Source of the DNA: Lepidodermella squamata
Taxonomy: Eukaryota > Gastrotricha
Direction: 5' to 3'
Length of the DNA: 64,000 nucleotides
Assembly: GCA_047495785.1 (NCBI GenBank)
Contig: JBLDXI010000042.1
Location: 1,550,001 to 1,614,000 of the forward strand
Shown: piece by piece, positions 22,432-33,950 of the stretch
Numbering within the stretch: the first letter of the stretch is position 1
Layout of the letters: the number at the start of each line of letters is the position of its first letter
Made by a program: the position numbers and the translations under genes
The notes under the pieces: generated by a model
Database searches by the model: none
Told to the model about the DNA's origin: nothing
Seen by the model: the letters and a program-made list of their open reading frames with translations, nothing else

Positions 22432-23975
22432 TGGGTAGGCCAAAAAAACCTAAAATCACGAGAAATTCTCCAGAACAAAAATTGAATGAATGACGATTAT
22501 GCTCGTTCTCCTCATTTGCCCGATTTAACACCGACACCGACTGACAACGCGCGTGTCAATTTTTTTGCTGAGTTCAATTTTTTAGGCCTATAGGCGCAAT
22601 GTAGCTGCGAAAAATTGAGCGGCGCGTGCGATTGCGTCATTTTCCTCAGACGTTCGACGTGTTTGAAGAAAATAGAGCATGTGTCAAGTGGAAAATCTAA
22701 TAGTGACTGTCAAAATGAACTCATTTATTTTATGTATACGGATAACTAAGCAGGATTTAATTCCCACGGAAAATGTGCTCACAGAGATTGCATCCGACAA
22801 ACCGTTTCATTCCTTCATTTAAATATTTTTTGCCTTCCTAATTTCAGTCACTTTTAATTCTTTTTAAGGGCGCCGGCAATAATTTGTCGGTTTATTGTGG
22901 CGATTTGTGTTATTCAATCATGTGCAACAAGCCTAAGCCTGAAGCAGTAGCGTACCGTGGAACATGGTGCTACAGGGCTCACTTGAGTCTGAAAAAGCTC
23001 CACATTTGCAATTGATACAGTGCTCCCTCGTTAGTGGCACCCTCCTTAAAAGAACTCCCTCGTTTGAAGACCGTAATTTTGGACCCTGCTAAATAAATTA
23101 GTTGAAAATTATTAATTAAACAAAAAATAATTATTTGACAGATCAAAAAAAATAAGCGTGAAAAATTAAAATAACAAAGCGTTCCTAGAAACCTAGCGGC
23201 GCGTTGTCGTGGTTTTGAGAGATCCAGTTATTTCGAGTTAAGTTCAAACGAGTTGAAAGATCATCAGTGCATTAAGCTGTTCTTGTGGCTTTTAGTTGAC
23301 TTGGATTTTTGTAGCTTTTTGTAGTTATTTTTAGAAAAGCATTATCACGCTAAACCCCAATATTGCATTTACGAGAATTTCGCAAAATTATGAAAATTTT
23401 TTGAAAAATTCAATTTTTATATCGTTGGATAGAGGAAAAATCGAGTAAGATCATAGTATTTTTCTCGGAATTGTTCGGCTCAAAATAAAAGATTTTACCG
23501 TCCTGGAAGACTTTTGAAATGTCGATTTTTCGTAAAAGTGACCAACTTTTTAAATAACTTTTTTAAAAACTTTTTTATAAATTTAGGAAAAAAACCGTCT
23601 CATGAGACGGGACTCATTCGATAGAGGAGCGCTTCTATTATTCTATTATTCTAGAAATAAAACAGGAGTACACAATTTTTCTCCGGTGTAATGAACTTAG
23701 CCCAGCAGTTCGTAGCTTCAAGGACGGCGACTGGAATATCTATTCCTTTCACCTAAAAAATGTTGAAGTCACCGCTAGGCAACAGCCTAGCACGGGCTGC
23801 CAGCATCCTACATGGAATTCAATATTTTCATCGCATTTAGTGGCTTAACTTGAAGCTTCGAACATACTGATCCATGTGAATATTTCCTGAGACTGAGATA
23901 TTACTCAGATAGTCATTCACTTCTGTCAACGGCTTTCACTTGACTGGGAAGCCGCGCCCCCAACCCTCCGGATTT
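22432..23975. other. No supported gene
   Basis: AT-rich intergenic stretch upstream of the laminin-G gene on one side and the truncated ankyrin copy on the other. The promoter of the 22431 start should lie in its first few hundred bases, but I see no convincing core motif. Confidence 0.5.
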
Positions 23976-24411
23976 TATACCTTTAGCGTGTATGGGCATG
24001 TCGAAGCTGTTCGACTTTTGCTGGATCGCAACGCTACCATCGAGGCCCAGGATGATTTTGGCTGGACGGCGTTGATGAATGCGGCTATGAATGGGCAAGT
24101 CGAAGTCGTTCGACTGTTGCTAGATAGTGGTGCAAATAAAGATGTCAGAAATTTACATGGCAAAACAGCGCTCGATGTGGCGATTTGCGGACAGTTATCA
24201 GTTGTGGCCGATCTGCTGAGGTTGCGATGAGCAAGTTGAGCGATGTCATCCTGCTGACGTGGCCCACAACGTTGGACAGCGTTCAGTTGGAACGGATATG
24301 GATCATTTGACTGCATACTTTCTGAATTTTCCCCATGCGCTGATTACAATTGTTCTTTCATCTCGAAGGGATGACCACATTTTCCATTCAAGCTGAATTC
24401 TTGAAGCAAAA

Positions 24412-24444
<33 letters not shown>
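23976..24444 (+). pseudogene. 5'-truncated ankyrin-repeat gene copy
   Basis: An open frame to 24230 encodes two ankyrin repeats and the C-terminal cap (HVEAVRLLLDRNATIEAQ; VEVVRLLLDSGANKDVRN; TALDVAICGQLSVVADLL). It matches the last part of the gene at 35842-37308. The 3' non-coding part, including CCCCATGCGC and the ATT microsatellite at 24413-24444, also matches that gene. The first seven or more repeats and the N-terminus are absent, so this is a duplicated 3' fragment. The upstream part of the frame (from 23940) is unrelated. Confidence 0.78.
24413..24444. repeat. (ATT)n microsatellite
   Basis: About ten ATT/TTA units. The same microsatellite sits at the same position downstream of the ankyrin gene at 37362-37397, so it was carried along by the duplication. 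Confidence 0.95.
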
Positions 24445-26399
24445 CTTTATTTCGAAAAGATCGTATATATAAAAATCGCTTATTTGCAGACCCCCCCCTA
24501 GAAAAGTGAACGACATGAAAATTCAAATTCCGCGTTATCCTGCATGTTTTTCACTGCAAATTAAATTTGTATTTGAAAACATTAAAATTTGAAACAATAA
24601 AGATTTTAGAATTTTAAAAATATTATGTTTACGTTAGCAACGGGCTTTGGTTTGTTCGCTGGGCAACGGGCGCGCGCGGTCGCGCCGTCGTCCTAGGCTT
24701 CCCTACGTCGCAGCGCAAAAACTATGAGGGATGGATCATTCTGCAAATCTGAACTCAGAATTACCTAGAAACCGTTGAAAAAACAATAGGTCAGAAAAAT
24801 TGATTTGTTGCCCCTCCCACGCCTTAGTAACCCCTTAGGGGAGATCTAGGGTCATCTCTGTGAACTCTCTCGATCTCTAACCGTGATAGCTGGAAGCTTC
24901 TAATATTGATTTTTGGATTCTCTGTACTTGATTTAGTTTTTGGAGAGATCTTTTTGAGAGAACAGCTTCACCCTGTTGGTCTCAAAAGATCTTCTTCCCC
25001 CGTCTTAGGACAGGGTGAACTAGGTGATCATCCCACCTTGCAATCAGCATAAAAATCGGTACAAATTGCAAAGGATTCGAAAGGGGTTAGATCTGTAATA
25101 TTTTCAATGAGAATGAAATTGATACGAATATATGTAGAAAGAATAATTTATATTTGAATAGAATATTGCTTAATACGCAAGAGGCTGTGGACTTATTTAT
25201 TTATATGCTCAAATGTTAAAATGATAATTATCGAAAATGCAACAAATGTCAAATGTCAAATGTCTTCTTCGTAGAGATTGTTTTCATTTTTCAAGTTCGC
25301 CTCGCAGTCTCGCAGTCGGACCGTTGAGCTTTTTGAGCCAGAAGTTCTCGGCCAGCCTCGCATATTGATGTGTTCAAGCGCGCAGAGAATTTTGTGCAAA
25401 TTGCATTGACATTTTTAGCTCACTGGTTTGCCTTGATTACGAATGCGCGTCTATTAATCATTATTTGTTCGTTTTAATCTTCACCGATCTTCATCGATGC
25501 GATAATAGCAAAATGATAGCTTAAAACTTGAAAACAAATAGGCTAGAGCTGGCGCCTCACTGATTAGGTAAGAAATTTCGAGCAATCACAGCAATCACCA
25601 ATACAAATCTTTGGGCCAGAGCGCAAAATACCGGAGGATGGTGGGTATCGTTTCCCCAGTTTGCAGGGCCTAGGTGGAAAACCCTCACAAGGGGCCATCC
25701 TAGTAAAGTTAACGACCAGAAATTCAAATTTCGCGCATGTTTTCCACTGCAAACTGTTCACTGCAGGCGACGCTGAAAAATGCCAAATCACTGAAGCTGC
25801 AATTCCTAAAATATATAAAAAAATGAACAATCTGTCTTGCAATCGGGAAGAGAGTTAAAAGTATAGCCAGCTTTGCTGCCTTTTGGGCAAGATAAGAGTT
25901 GAATGAAAGCAGTTTATATCAGTGTGACCTGTTTCACAAGCGCAAACCTGAGCGATGCTGTCGGCGTAGTTGCAAAATCTGACGCCGCGCTCTTATTTGA
26001 CGCCTTGTAGTAAAAGCAAGATATAAAAACTTGAAATGAAATTTTTGAATGGAATTTTTGTCTGAATGCAGATAAAAAAGGGAACGAATTTCAAGTGTAC
26101 TTCATGGGAAACCCCACAATACGCCCAAAAAAATTCGACATTCGATTTTTCTGGCCTTTTCGCTACATTCTCAATTTTTCATCAAGCCGATATGGAATGT
26201 AAAATATTCGTATATTTCGCATAGCTTTTGACAATTGGAAATTTATGTTCAAATTGACTGAATTTTTGAAAGAAATTCGAAATTTGAATTGATTGCCTCA
26301 AAGTTAATCATGCATATTTTCAGATTTTAGGTCGATGATGCGGTAACCTTGGGTTTGCTAATCCGCTCATCTTCGAATAATCATCGTTTTGGTAATCGG
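24445..26399. other. Intergenic, dispersed repeats only
   Basis: Sequence at about 24495-24560 recurs at 25690-25755 (CTAG-AAAGT-AACGAC...AAATTCAAAT...ATGTTTT-CACTGCAAA), which indicates a dispersed repeat. Apart from the weak 92-codon frame at 25564-25842, nothing coding is supported. Confidence 0.5.
25564..25842 (-). CDS. Small putative secreted/anchored protein, doubtful
   Basis: Ninety-two codons. The N-terminus could be a signal peptide or membrane anchor (LFIFLYILGIAASVIWHF), and the C-terminus is Cys-rich (CIGDCCDCSKFLT). About 60 bases in the middle are shared with a repeat at 24495-24560, which argues that the frame may be accidental. No family is recognised. Confidence 0.2.
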   Translation of the reverse strand: MQDRLFIFLYILGIAASVIWHFSASPAVNSLQWKTCAKFEFLVVNFTRMAPCEGFPPRPCKLGKRYPPSSGILRSGPKICIGDCCDCSKFLT

Positions 26400-26552
26400 T
26401 TGGGCTTGCGATGGCATTTGATATCAAATTGATAATGCGGTAGGTTTGATTTTCCGTTCATCGTCGAATCGCCTGATGTAATAAGGATAATCGTCGTAGT
26501 TATCGGTTAGGCTTGCGACCAGGAAAACACAGAAAAACAGCTCTATCCTCAT
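26400..26552 (-). pseudogene. Relic of the first exon of an ANK-CCP-EGF paralogue
   Basis: The minus strand starts MRIELFFCVFLVASLTD, followed by DYPYYIRRFDDER. This closely matches the first exon of the gene starting at 10024 (signal peptide, then [14 protein letters not shown]). The frame soon stops and no ankyrin repeats follow. A second, more degenerate copy of the same stretch lies just beyond (26340-26430). The upstream homology runs on to about 27190. Confidence 0.75.
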
Positions 26553-27141
26553 TCAAATTTATCTGGTAACTGAAGAAGTACTGCAAAGCATTACAATTCG
26601 ATGAAAACGAATATCTGATATTTATTTAGCCCAAAAATGCTGATGCTAATAATTGTAGCCAACTCAACTCAATGGGCATACCTTCTCTGGGAACAGGAAC
26701 AAAATCGAATAAAAAAGTGGCTGTTTCAAGGATATCTTAATTGTCAATTGAAACTGAAATTAAACTGAAAATCGTGAGCAGCTGTTACGCTATTAGGCGA
26801 CGCTGTATTTGCTTATTCCCTCAGCCAAGTAAACATTTCCGCTTCGAGCGTAACAGTTCCCTTTTACGATGATGATCTCAATTTTAGCCATAGGCTTTGC
26901 CATTATTTCCTCTAAATTTTTATGTCTACGCGTTTCATATTCTGGGGGTCCTATTCTGGGACAAGCAAACATCTTCCAACCTCGAATGAGTAAGAAGAAA
27001 TATCTCGAGCGTTCAATTTACTTCGATTTAAAGTAAATCAGCATGCCATTACTGTTGTTGCTACTGATGTTGATTTTCGGGTTTACTATTATCAGAGGAA
27101 TTTAAAAAATACATGATAAAAACAGGCGTTCCAGATCACAG

Positions 27142-28406
27142 TTAAATTAGAATTAGAATTAGCAACAGGAAGTCGATGGCACAAGTGAGAAGGAAAACAA
27201 CTGAGAAGAACCCAACATCCATGGCAATAATTCTGCTGAGCCGAAATTGAAGGCTGAGTGTCTTGAACTTGACTGTAACAAATTCATAAGCGGTCTTCGT
27301 TTTCGAAAAGTGGCACGACCACATCGCGTAGATAGTGCAAAGCGAGCTAACCCCGAGCTGTACAGATAGAAACATGACGACGTAGGCCGTTTCGTTCGAA
27401 TTCGGAATCAGCTGGTTGACAGTGGTCTGAATAAAAGCATAGGCCAATACCACAGTTATGAAGAAAACCGGCCGATCTGGATGTTTAGCTGGCATGAAAC
27501 CCGCAGCGAACAGTACAGCCATCAGGCAAAAGCATGGGACAAATATGCTGAATGCATAGCTGTTCGATCGCCGAGATAGCTCGAAAATGAAAACAGTTCG
27601 AGTGTAATGGTCGCCTAATACATCGTTGCCGTATTGAATCAGCTTAACCCCACCGGTGATGTTAATCAAATTCCACAGTTCGCCATCGCTTATAAATTGG
27701 CGGTTGTTGTCCGAGTGAACTTCCGTTGTCTGATTACCACCACGCATTACTAACTGGACAAAGTCCGACGATTGAAAAGACTCGAATTGCAGCGAACAAT
27801 GCAACGAATCGAAAGGAAACTTTCTTAGCCTGATAAAATGGAAGGTAATCAAGTGCCCTCATGGCTCAGCGAGGTAAGGATTATACTTTGATTCGCAAAA
27901 TGAGTCCAGACTCGCGGTTGTAGGCAGGAAGAATCGGCCGTCACTGGACAGGTATATCGGACCAGCCTCGAGCAAACTGCAACATCAATAAAAAGTACGT
28001 AATTATCAATTTCGGGAGTCTTTTACTGATTCAGTTCCATTTCCGAGTCGGCATTCACATGTTGAATCATAGGAATCCACGTTTCTCGAGCATTGAAACC
28101 GACTTGGCTTACGTTTTGCCACTCAGATGGATTCCAACTTGCGCAAGGGTGCTGCCAATACAAATCAAGCTCTGCGATGAGTTTGAATCGCTGTTCGCGG
28201 TCGTCGAGTTCTTGGAAACGATATGGCAATAGCGCTACAAATACGTGGGTAGGATCGTCATAATTGCTGACAGGTCTTGATCGAGATAAAACGGAACACT
28301 CGTTGACAAGGTAATTCTTCAATTGCTCATCCGGAGGAGTGAATTCTCCGCCCATCGAGTAACCAAAGCAATAAATGCAGCAAAATATCACAGATAGGTA
28401 GACCAT
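27142..28406 (-). CDS. Cys-loop ligand-gated ion channel subunit
   Basis: Three exons (28406-28027, 27976-27887, 27829-27142) join in phase into 385 residues. There is a signal peptide-like start (VYLSVIFCCIYCFGYSMG), then an extracellular ligand-binding domain with ELDLYWQHPCASWNP and ETWIPMIQHVNA. The canonical Cys-loop has exactly 13 residues between cysteines (C-ESKLRKFPFDSLH-C). Four hydrophobic segments follow; the M1-M2 linker contains FMPAKHPDRP and M2 has FITVVLAYAFIQTTVNQLIP. The M3-M4 loop is short and M4 ends the protein (LLLILILI). It acts at the plasma membrane as part of a pentamer. Ligand and ion selectivity cannot be told from sequence; the M2 border does not match the usual anion PAR motif. 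It forms a tandem pair with the gene at 29181-30467, sharing intron positions and a 90-base middle exon. Confidence 0.88.
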
Positions 28407-28547
28407 GACTATGATCTGGTATTAATATTAACAATCCTAGAATTATTACAATGATCATTTCTTTTCTAATTTTCATTACAGAATGGCTGTTCGTTCGAAG
28501 TAATAAGTGCGCGACTTTTGCTGCTCGTATAGAACAACCCTAAGATT

Positions 28548-29125
28548 TCAACCCTAACCCTATCTCACGGTTAAGGTTAGGGTTAGGGATGGCAAGTTTA
28601 GGAGGAGAGTGAGGTTTAAGGGTTAGGCTAGGATTAGGGATGGGGTAATTCAAAGGTTAGGTCAGGTTGAGGTGGGGCTAAAGGTTAGGAAGGTTAGGGT
28701 TAGGATTTAGGATAGGGTTAAGATAGTGGTTAGGGTTAGGGCTATGGTTAGTTCTAGGATTGAGAACGGTTTAAGGTTTAGATTGGGTATAGTTTAGAGT
28801 TAGGGTTAGGTCAAGGATTGAGGTAGGGTTATGAGTTAAGGTTAGGATTTAGAATTAGGGCTAGGGTTAAGATAAGGGTTAATATAAGGGTTAGGGTTAG
28901 CGTTAGGGCTATGGTTAGGTCAAGGGATGAGACGGGGTTAAGCCAGGATTGCGACTGTATAGGATTAGGATTATGGTTAGTGTTGGGTTGTGGTACTGTT
29001 TAGGGTTAGGGTTTAGTATCAGCGATTAAACCGCTACTGGGTAGGGTTAGGGTCAGTGAAGGAAGTAGGCTTGTCGCCGAAAGGGGGATGCCCACCAAAA
29101 TTTAGGGTTAGTGTTAGGGTTACGC
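28548..29125. repeat. Degenerate TTAGGG-like array
   Basis: About 570 bases in which GTTAGG, TTAGGG, TAGGGTT and decayed forms dominate, mostly G-rich on the plus strand but starting with a short CCCTAACCCT piece. It lies between the two Cys-loop genes. It looks like an interstitial telomere-type repeat or a minisatellite derived from it. Shorter tracts occur near 21000 and 41565. Confidence 0.88.
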
Positions 29126-29180
29126 AGCGAAAATCGTGTACATTGTAAATAAAATAACTTCAATCTTGTCATTCATTAGG

Positions 29181-30467
29181 CTAATTTTTTCGAGTCATTT
29201 GAGATATGATCACAGCAAACGCAGATATACTAAAGCAAACAATACAAAAATAGAATGTAAGATCGATAAATCGCAGGCGAGACATTTTCCACCCAAAAAT
29301 GTTCAAGGAGGATTTTCTCATTCCCGGAATTGACGCCATGTGGCACGCCAATAGCGAATAAAGCGTGCAAACAACTCCGATTCCCAGCTGCATGGACAGG
29401 AAAGTGGCAATCAACGCGATTTGCCCCGTTTTAGGTATAGCGTCGTTCACAGAATTTTGCAATACAGCGTATGCCAGCAGTACAGTGATACAAAATGCAG
29501 CTCTGTCCGGGTACTTAGCAGGCATCAGTCCAGATGAAAGAAGGGTGAGATAAAGGCAAAAGCATGGGAAAAACATATTAATCAAGTAAAACGCGAAACG
29601 TCGCCGAAGTGAGAAATAGAATACGACACGATCGTAAGCGGATTCTTTCTTCTCGCCCTTGTATTTGATCTGGAGAACGGAAGCATTCACGCTCACCAGC
29701 TGCCAAACATCGGACGGACTGATGAAGGGAGAATTTGCGTCCTCGAAAATTTGCAGCGCTTCATCAAGGTTCTCGCTTATTTTCAGGCGGACAAATGAGC
29801 TTGATTGCCAGGGTTCGAACTGAACAGTGCATACCTCATCGTCGAAAGGAAACTGATTCAAGCTTCAAAAATTAAAATGTGCAATCATTGTTCGATATGA
29901 GGAGAAGTTCATTACTCGAGCTCACAAAACGAGGTGAAAACGGTGATGACTGGCATAGTAACACTGCCGTCTTCCTTGAAGAAAACTGAACTCCTTTCCA
30001 GATACCTGTAACATAGACTTAGTCGAAAGTTCGAAAATCTGGTGAAAACAAACTGACTCTTGAATGTTGAACTCCTCCGCAGCATTGATATGTTCAATTA
30101 GTGGATACCACGTTTCTTCGGCTCGCATTTGAAACTGCGCCACTTTATCTGTCCTCTGTGTCGAATTCCAAACAGTACACGGATGCTGCCATATCAAATC
30201 CAACTCTGTTATGAGACTAAATCGTTGCAGCCGATCATCGAGTTCCCGCATGCGATAGGTTAGCATGTTGACTTTGATGTCCACAGCGTCGCCATAGTAG
30301 GAGACCGGGCGAGATTTTGAGAGCAAACTGCAGTTACTTATCATTTGTTGCTTCAAGGTTTCATCGACTGGCAGAAATTTAGGACCTCCAGCTGATGCAG
30401 CTCGCAACACATTCGCGTAGAAAAACATTAGCCAACCCGCTTCGAATCTCAACAATTTCGTGGCCAT
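29181..30467 (-). CDS. Cys-loop ligand-gated ion channel subunit
   Basis: Three exons (30467-30058, 30005-29916, 29862-29181) give 393 residues in consistent phase. The N-terminus is hydrophobic (WLMFFYANVLRAASAG). The ligand-binding domain has ELDLIWQHPCTVWN and a perfect 13-residue Cys-loop (C-ELDLNQFPFDDEV-C). Membrane segments follow: FPCFCLYLTLLSSGLMPAKYPDR, cut here for length in M1; ITVLLAYAVLQNSVND in M2; then M3 and a terminal M4. It is a paralogue of the gene at 27142-28406, with the same intron phases and identical middle exon length. Charged residues at the ends of M2 do not allow a firm anion/cation call. It is expected at the plasma membrane in neurons or epithelia; this is inferred from the family only. 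Confidence 0.88.
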
Positions 30468-30869
30468 TTAATGCGCAGAATGTTAGTGCATAGCGTATAT
30501 CATCGGAAAATGCTATGGGAAATTCCCACGGCTCCGTGTTAAATATTTTAGCCACATTAGTTTCCGCTTTTGATTCGGCTGAATCGATCTGATTTATCGC
30601 AACTAGGACCTGTGGTGATTTTTTACCATTAAGCGGAAAAGTGGCTAGCTCGAGCCCATCGAGTTTTACCTAGAGCGACTCGCAATATCGTTTTTTACTT
30701 ATAAATATTTAACTTGTTTGCGGGATCACTTAAATCAGGAACGACGAACGATACCGTGCCAAAACGGTTTTCAATAATTTACGATCCATCACCCATCACC
30801 CTATTTTTTTCGTGTTTGGCGTTTGGTGAGGCTTTGATTGTTAGATTGACTGTCCTAGGCATGACTAAC

Positions 30870-31600
30870 CGCCGGTCTTTCTGTTACTGGAAGCGATGCG
30901 GCAATAGTGCTACAAATACGTGGGTGGGATCATCGAAATTGCTGACAGGCAGAGCGCGAAGTAGGATTCTCGAACTAGGGGTATATTGTGGAACACATTT
31001 CACGACCAAAGGGCTGTGGTTTTTGCTGGGTTTTTTCACTTTGGCTTTGCGAACACAGGTGTAAAATGTTCATAGTACATTGTATGAATTCGCCTCCTCT
31101 ATAGGTATAGCATCGTTCACTGAATTTTGTAATACAGAATACAGTGTAAACAATGATGCTAAATTCGCGCTCATCAGCTTCCAAACATCGGACGGACTGA
31201 AAAAGGGAGAACTTGCGTTTTAAAAGATTTGCAGAGCTTCATCAAGTTCTCGCGTATCAGGCGAAGAAATGCGCTTGAATGCCAGAGCTCGAACCCTTCG
31301 AGCTGAAAAGTGCATACCTCTTTGTCGACAAATTGACGCAAGCTATAAAAATCTAAATCATGAAATCATTGTTTCGATATAATGAGAAGCTAATTACTCA
31401 AGCTCGCAAAACAAGGTGAAACGGTGATGACTGGCAAAAGAACACTGCCGCCTTCTTTGAAGAAAATCGAACTCCTTTCTACATTCCTGCAATTATAGAA
31501 CTTGATCGAAAAGATGGTTAAAAGCTTCTAACTCAGGCTTGAATGTTGAACGCCTCCACAGCATTCCCAGAGCAACAATTTCGTGCCCATTAACTGCCAT
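30870..31600 (-). pseudogene. Broken Cys-loop channel copy
   Basis: Bases 31085-31600 match, in order, the third, second and first exon regions of the channel gene at 29181-30467, with small deletions and frameshifts. Bases 30870-30958 match part of the first exon of the other channel gene (27142-28406). The two are separated by a dispersed repeat (30950-31065). It is a non-functional mosaic. Confidence 0.78.
30950..31065. repeat. Dispersed repeat copy
   Basis: GCGCGAAGTAGGATTCTCGAACTAGGGG followed by GACCAAAGGGCTGTGG and TCACTTTGGCTTTGCGAACAC. Related copies lie near 11940-12090, 21085-21140 and 60746-60790. The family is unknown. Confidence 0.7.
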
Positions 31601-32393
31601 AATAAAAGAACTAAATACCTATGCAAATTAGTTTGTCTGAGGTCTGAGGACAGTAATCTGTTTAAAGTTTCGATTTTTCTCAAACTAACATGTTACGTCG
31701 AATATATATTTATTGTTTGTAAACGCCCCAGCAACTTGCGGCTTCTATTGCTGCGGACGAACTGGACGCTGGAATTTCTGATGCGCTTATTTGAAATGCA
31801 TTTAAAATCTTCGTACCACTCATCAACTTAAAACGTTGCGGATTTTGCGTGAATTCGAACTGATTATTAGTTCCTTGATTTTTGTGATCAATTTTTTAGT
31901 TTACCTTGGTGAATAAAATGTTAGTAGAGTCGTGCTAATTTTTTTTTCGCAAGCCCAAAAGTGCTGGACCCTTGTTTTTCGTAGTTGACATGACTTTTTA
32001 ATGACGCTGTATCCTATGACGTAGAAACACCACCCACCGTTTCTTCGCCTCAAAAGTTACTGTGAATAAAAGGAGAGTTTTTGCCCTCTTCTTCGCAATC
32101 GTGATTGGAAATAGTTGCCAGTGTCAAGACCCAGGACAACGACTGATCATCCTTGCTACTCTAGTTTCCTAACCGGATGTTTTCAATCTATGAGTGGGAA
32201 TTTTAACAAAGGTTCTGAATAATTTATTACTCATGCATTGCATCAATATTACAAACGAGAAAAAAACACCAGATAAACCCTAATATATATATATATAAGA
32301 AAAATACTTCAACGAAAAAAACAACACGTAAATACGCACACGGGCAAGAGGAAATTCTTGCTTGAAAGCTCAGTTTTCTTGTTTAATTTCAAA

Positions 32394-33950
32394 ATGCGTC
32401 TCTACTCAATTGTAATCGCTTTCCTTGGGCTGGGATCTAGACTCGCCACTGCTCAAGATGATCTTGAATGCGGTTCTGCGATTTCCACTGCTGCGGCGGA
32501 AGCTAGCGACTCAGCTGGCAGCCAACCAGTGGAACCAAACGCCTACCCATGGCTAGTATGTTTCGATTGTAAATAATAATTCATTTAACAAAAAAAGAAT
32601 GTTCTTCAAGGTTTCTCTTGAGATTCAGAAAAGGGGTGAAACGTCAGCCTCATACTGCGGAGCTTCCCTTATCTCGAAGCAATGGCTGATAACTGCAGCT
32701 CAGTGCGTTTCGAATGCCATTTCGTGAGTGTTTTAATAAATTCCCCCACTTGGCGATTCAGAGTTTGTTTAAACAGGATCAAGGCAACGCTAGGTCACCA
32801 TAATACCAGTGATCGTTCAAAGAGAGCCTACTATGAATCTTTCGTATCGCTACCACCTTTGGTGCATCCGCTATACAATAGAAATCAGAATATATCCGAC
32901 TTTGATTTTGCCCTCTTGCAATTGAAGAAGCCGCTGTCTAGGTTCTCGCAGCAGATCAAACCGATTTGTCTGCCTGACGCTAGAACCATGTGCCGAGCCA
33001 ATTCAATTGATGGATGCGAGTCAGCTGTCGCAGTTGGCTGGGGTCGTTTTGAATACGGTATGATTTAGCATCATTCACAACAGTCTCCAGGCGTTCAGAC
33101 CAAACGAGGCCGGGATTCGTTGGGATTTTGAAAATACGACATAGCCCTATTTCTATTTTTGTATTTCAGCCCAACCGAGATCTGAGACCCCGAGGAAAAT
33201 TAATCTGCAGGTTCAGTCGTACGCAAATTGTTCACATGAGTATTCCCGCGGCTCGAAGATGTGTTTCGCCGCCGACGACAGGGGCGTTTGCTTTGGCGAT
33301 TCTGGGAGTCCACTCATGTGTTCGAAATCAAATAGGACTTACCTACTCGGTATAAATTCGAATATTGGTGATTCGTGCACGACAGAAATGCCTGGCATCT
33401 ACAGCAGGGTCTGCAAGATTCTGGATTGGATTTCGAACAACGCATATTTCCGAGGACAGAGCAGCACTCCAGCAGTCAAGTCCTGTTATGTACCAAGCGT
33501 AACGGCGGGATTAGTTACCCGAGTGGGCCCAGAAACCTCCCTAAATACTGGGGCAGTTCTAATGCCTGGATCAGTTGTTGAAAGAGGAGGTGTAGTGAGT
33601 GTTAAGTGCAACCCTGGTTACGAATACTCCTCCTCTGTCTCAATTGCAACGTGCCTGCCTCCATTTCAACCGTTAATAAATGGAAGCTGTAACCCTATAG
33701 GTAAGTAAAACAATATCAAACATTGTTTGTAACCAATTTTACTCACTGTTTGAATGTGGGCTGTTAAGGCTGCGGTTCTGTTCCCAAGATCCGAAACGGC
33801 AACGTATCTCCTGGTCTTTCAAGCTTCGGAGCCACTCGAACCATATCGTGCAATGAAAATTTCACGATTCAAGGAAATTCTGCCATCTCGTGTCGATGGC
33901 TCGCAACCTGGTCGCAGCCTGGGTATTGCGTCTTCAAAGAGTCACCATCT
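32394..33950 (+). CDS. Serine protease homologue (His lost) with CCP domains
   Basis: Five exons (32394-32555, 32611-32723, 32777-33057, 33170-33700, 33769-33950) join in phase. The signal peptide (SIVIAFLGLGSRLATA) is followed by an S1-type domain: YPWLVSLEIQ, WLITAAQC, DFDFALLQL, VAVGWGRF, FGDSGSPLMC, GIYSRVCKILDWI. The catalytic His is Gln (TAAQC), while Asp and Ser are kept, so peptidase activity is not expected. There is no classical R-IVGG activation site. Two CCP domains follow (CNPGYEYSSS; NENFTIQGNSAISC). The coding end is uncertain: the last exon has a good donor at 33951 and a further exon may lie downstream. An upstream in-frame TTG is ignored; the ATG heads the signal peptide. 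Such homologues act as cofactors or decoys in some arthropod cascades, but that role is not shown here. Confidence 0.82.
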
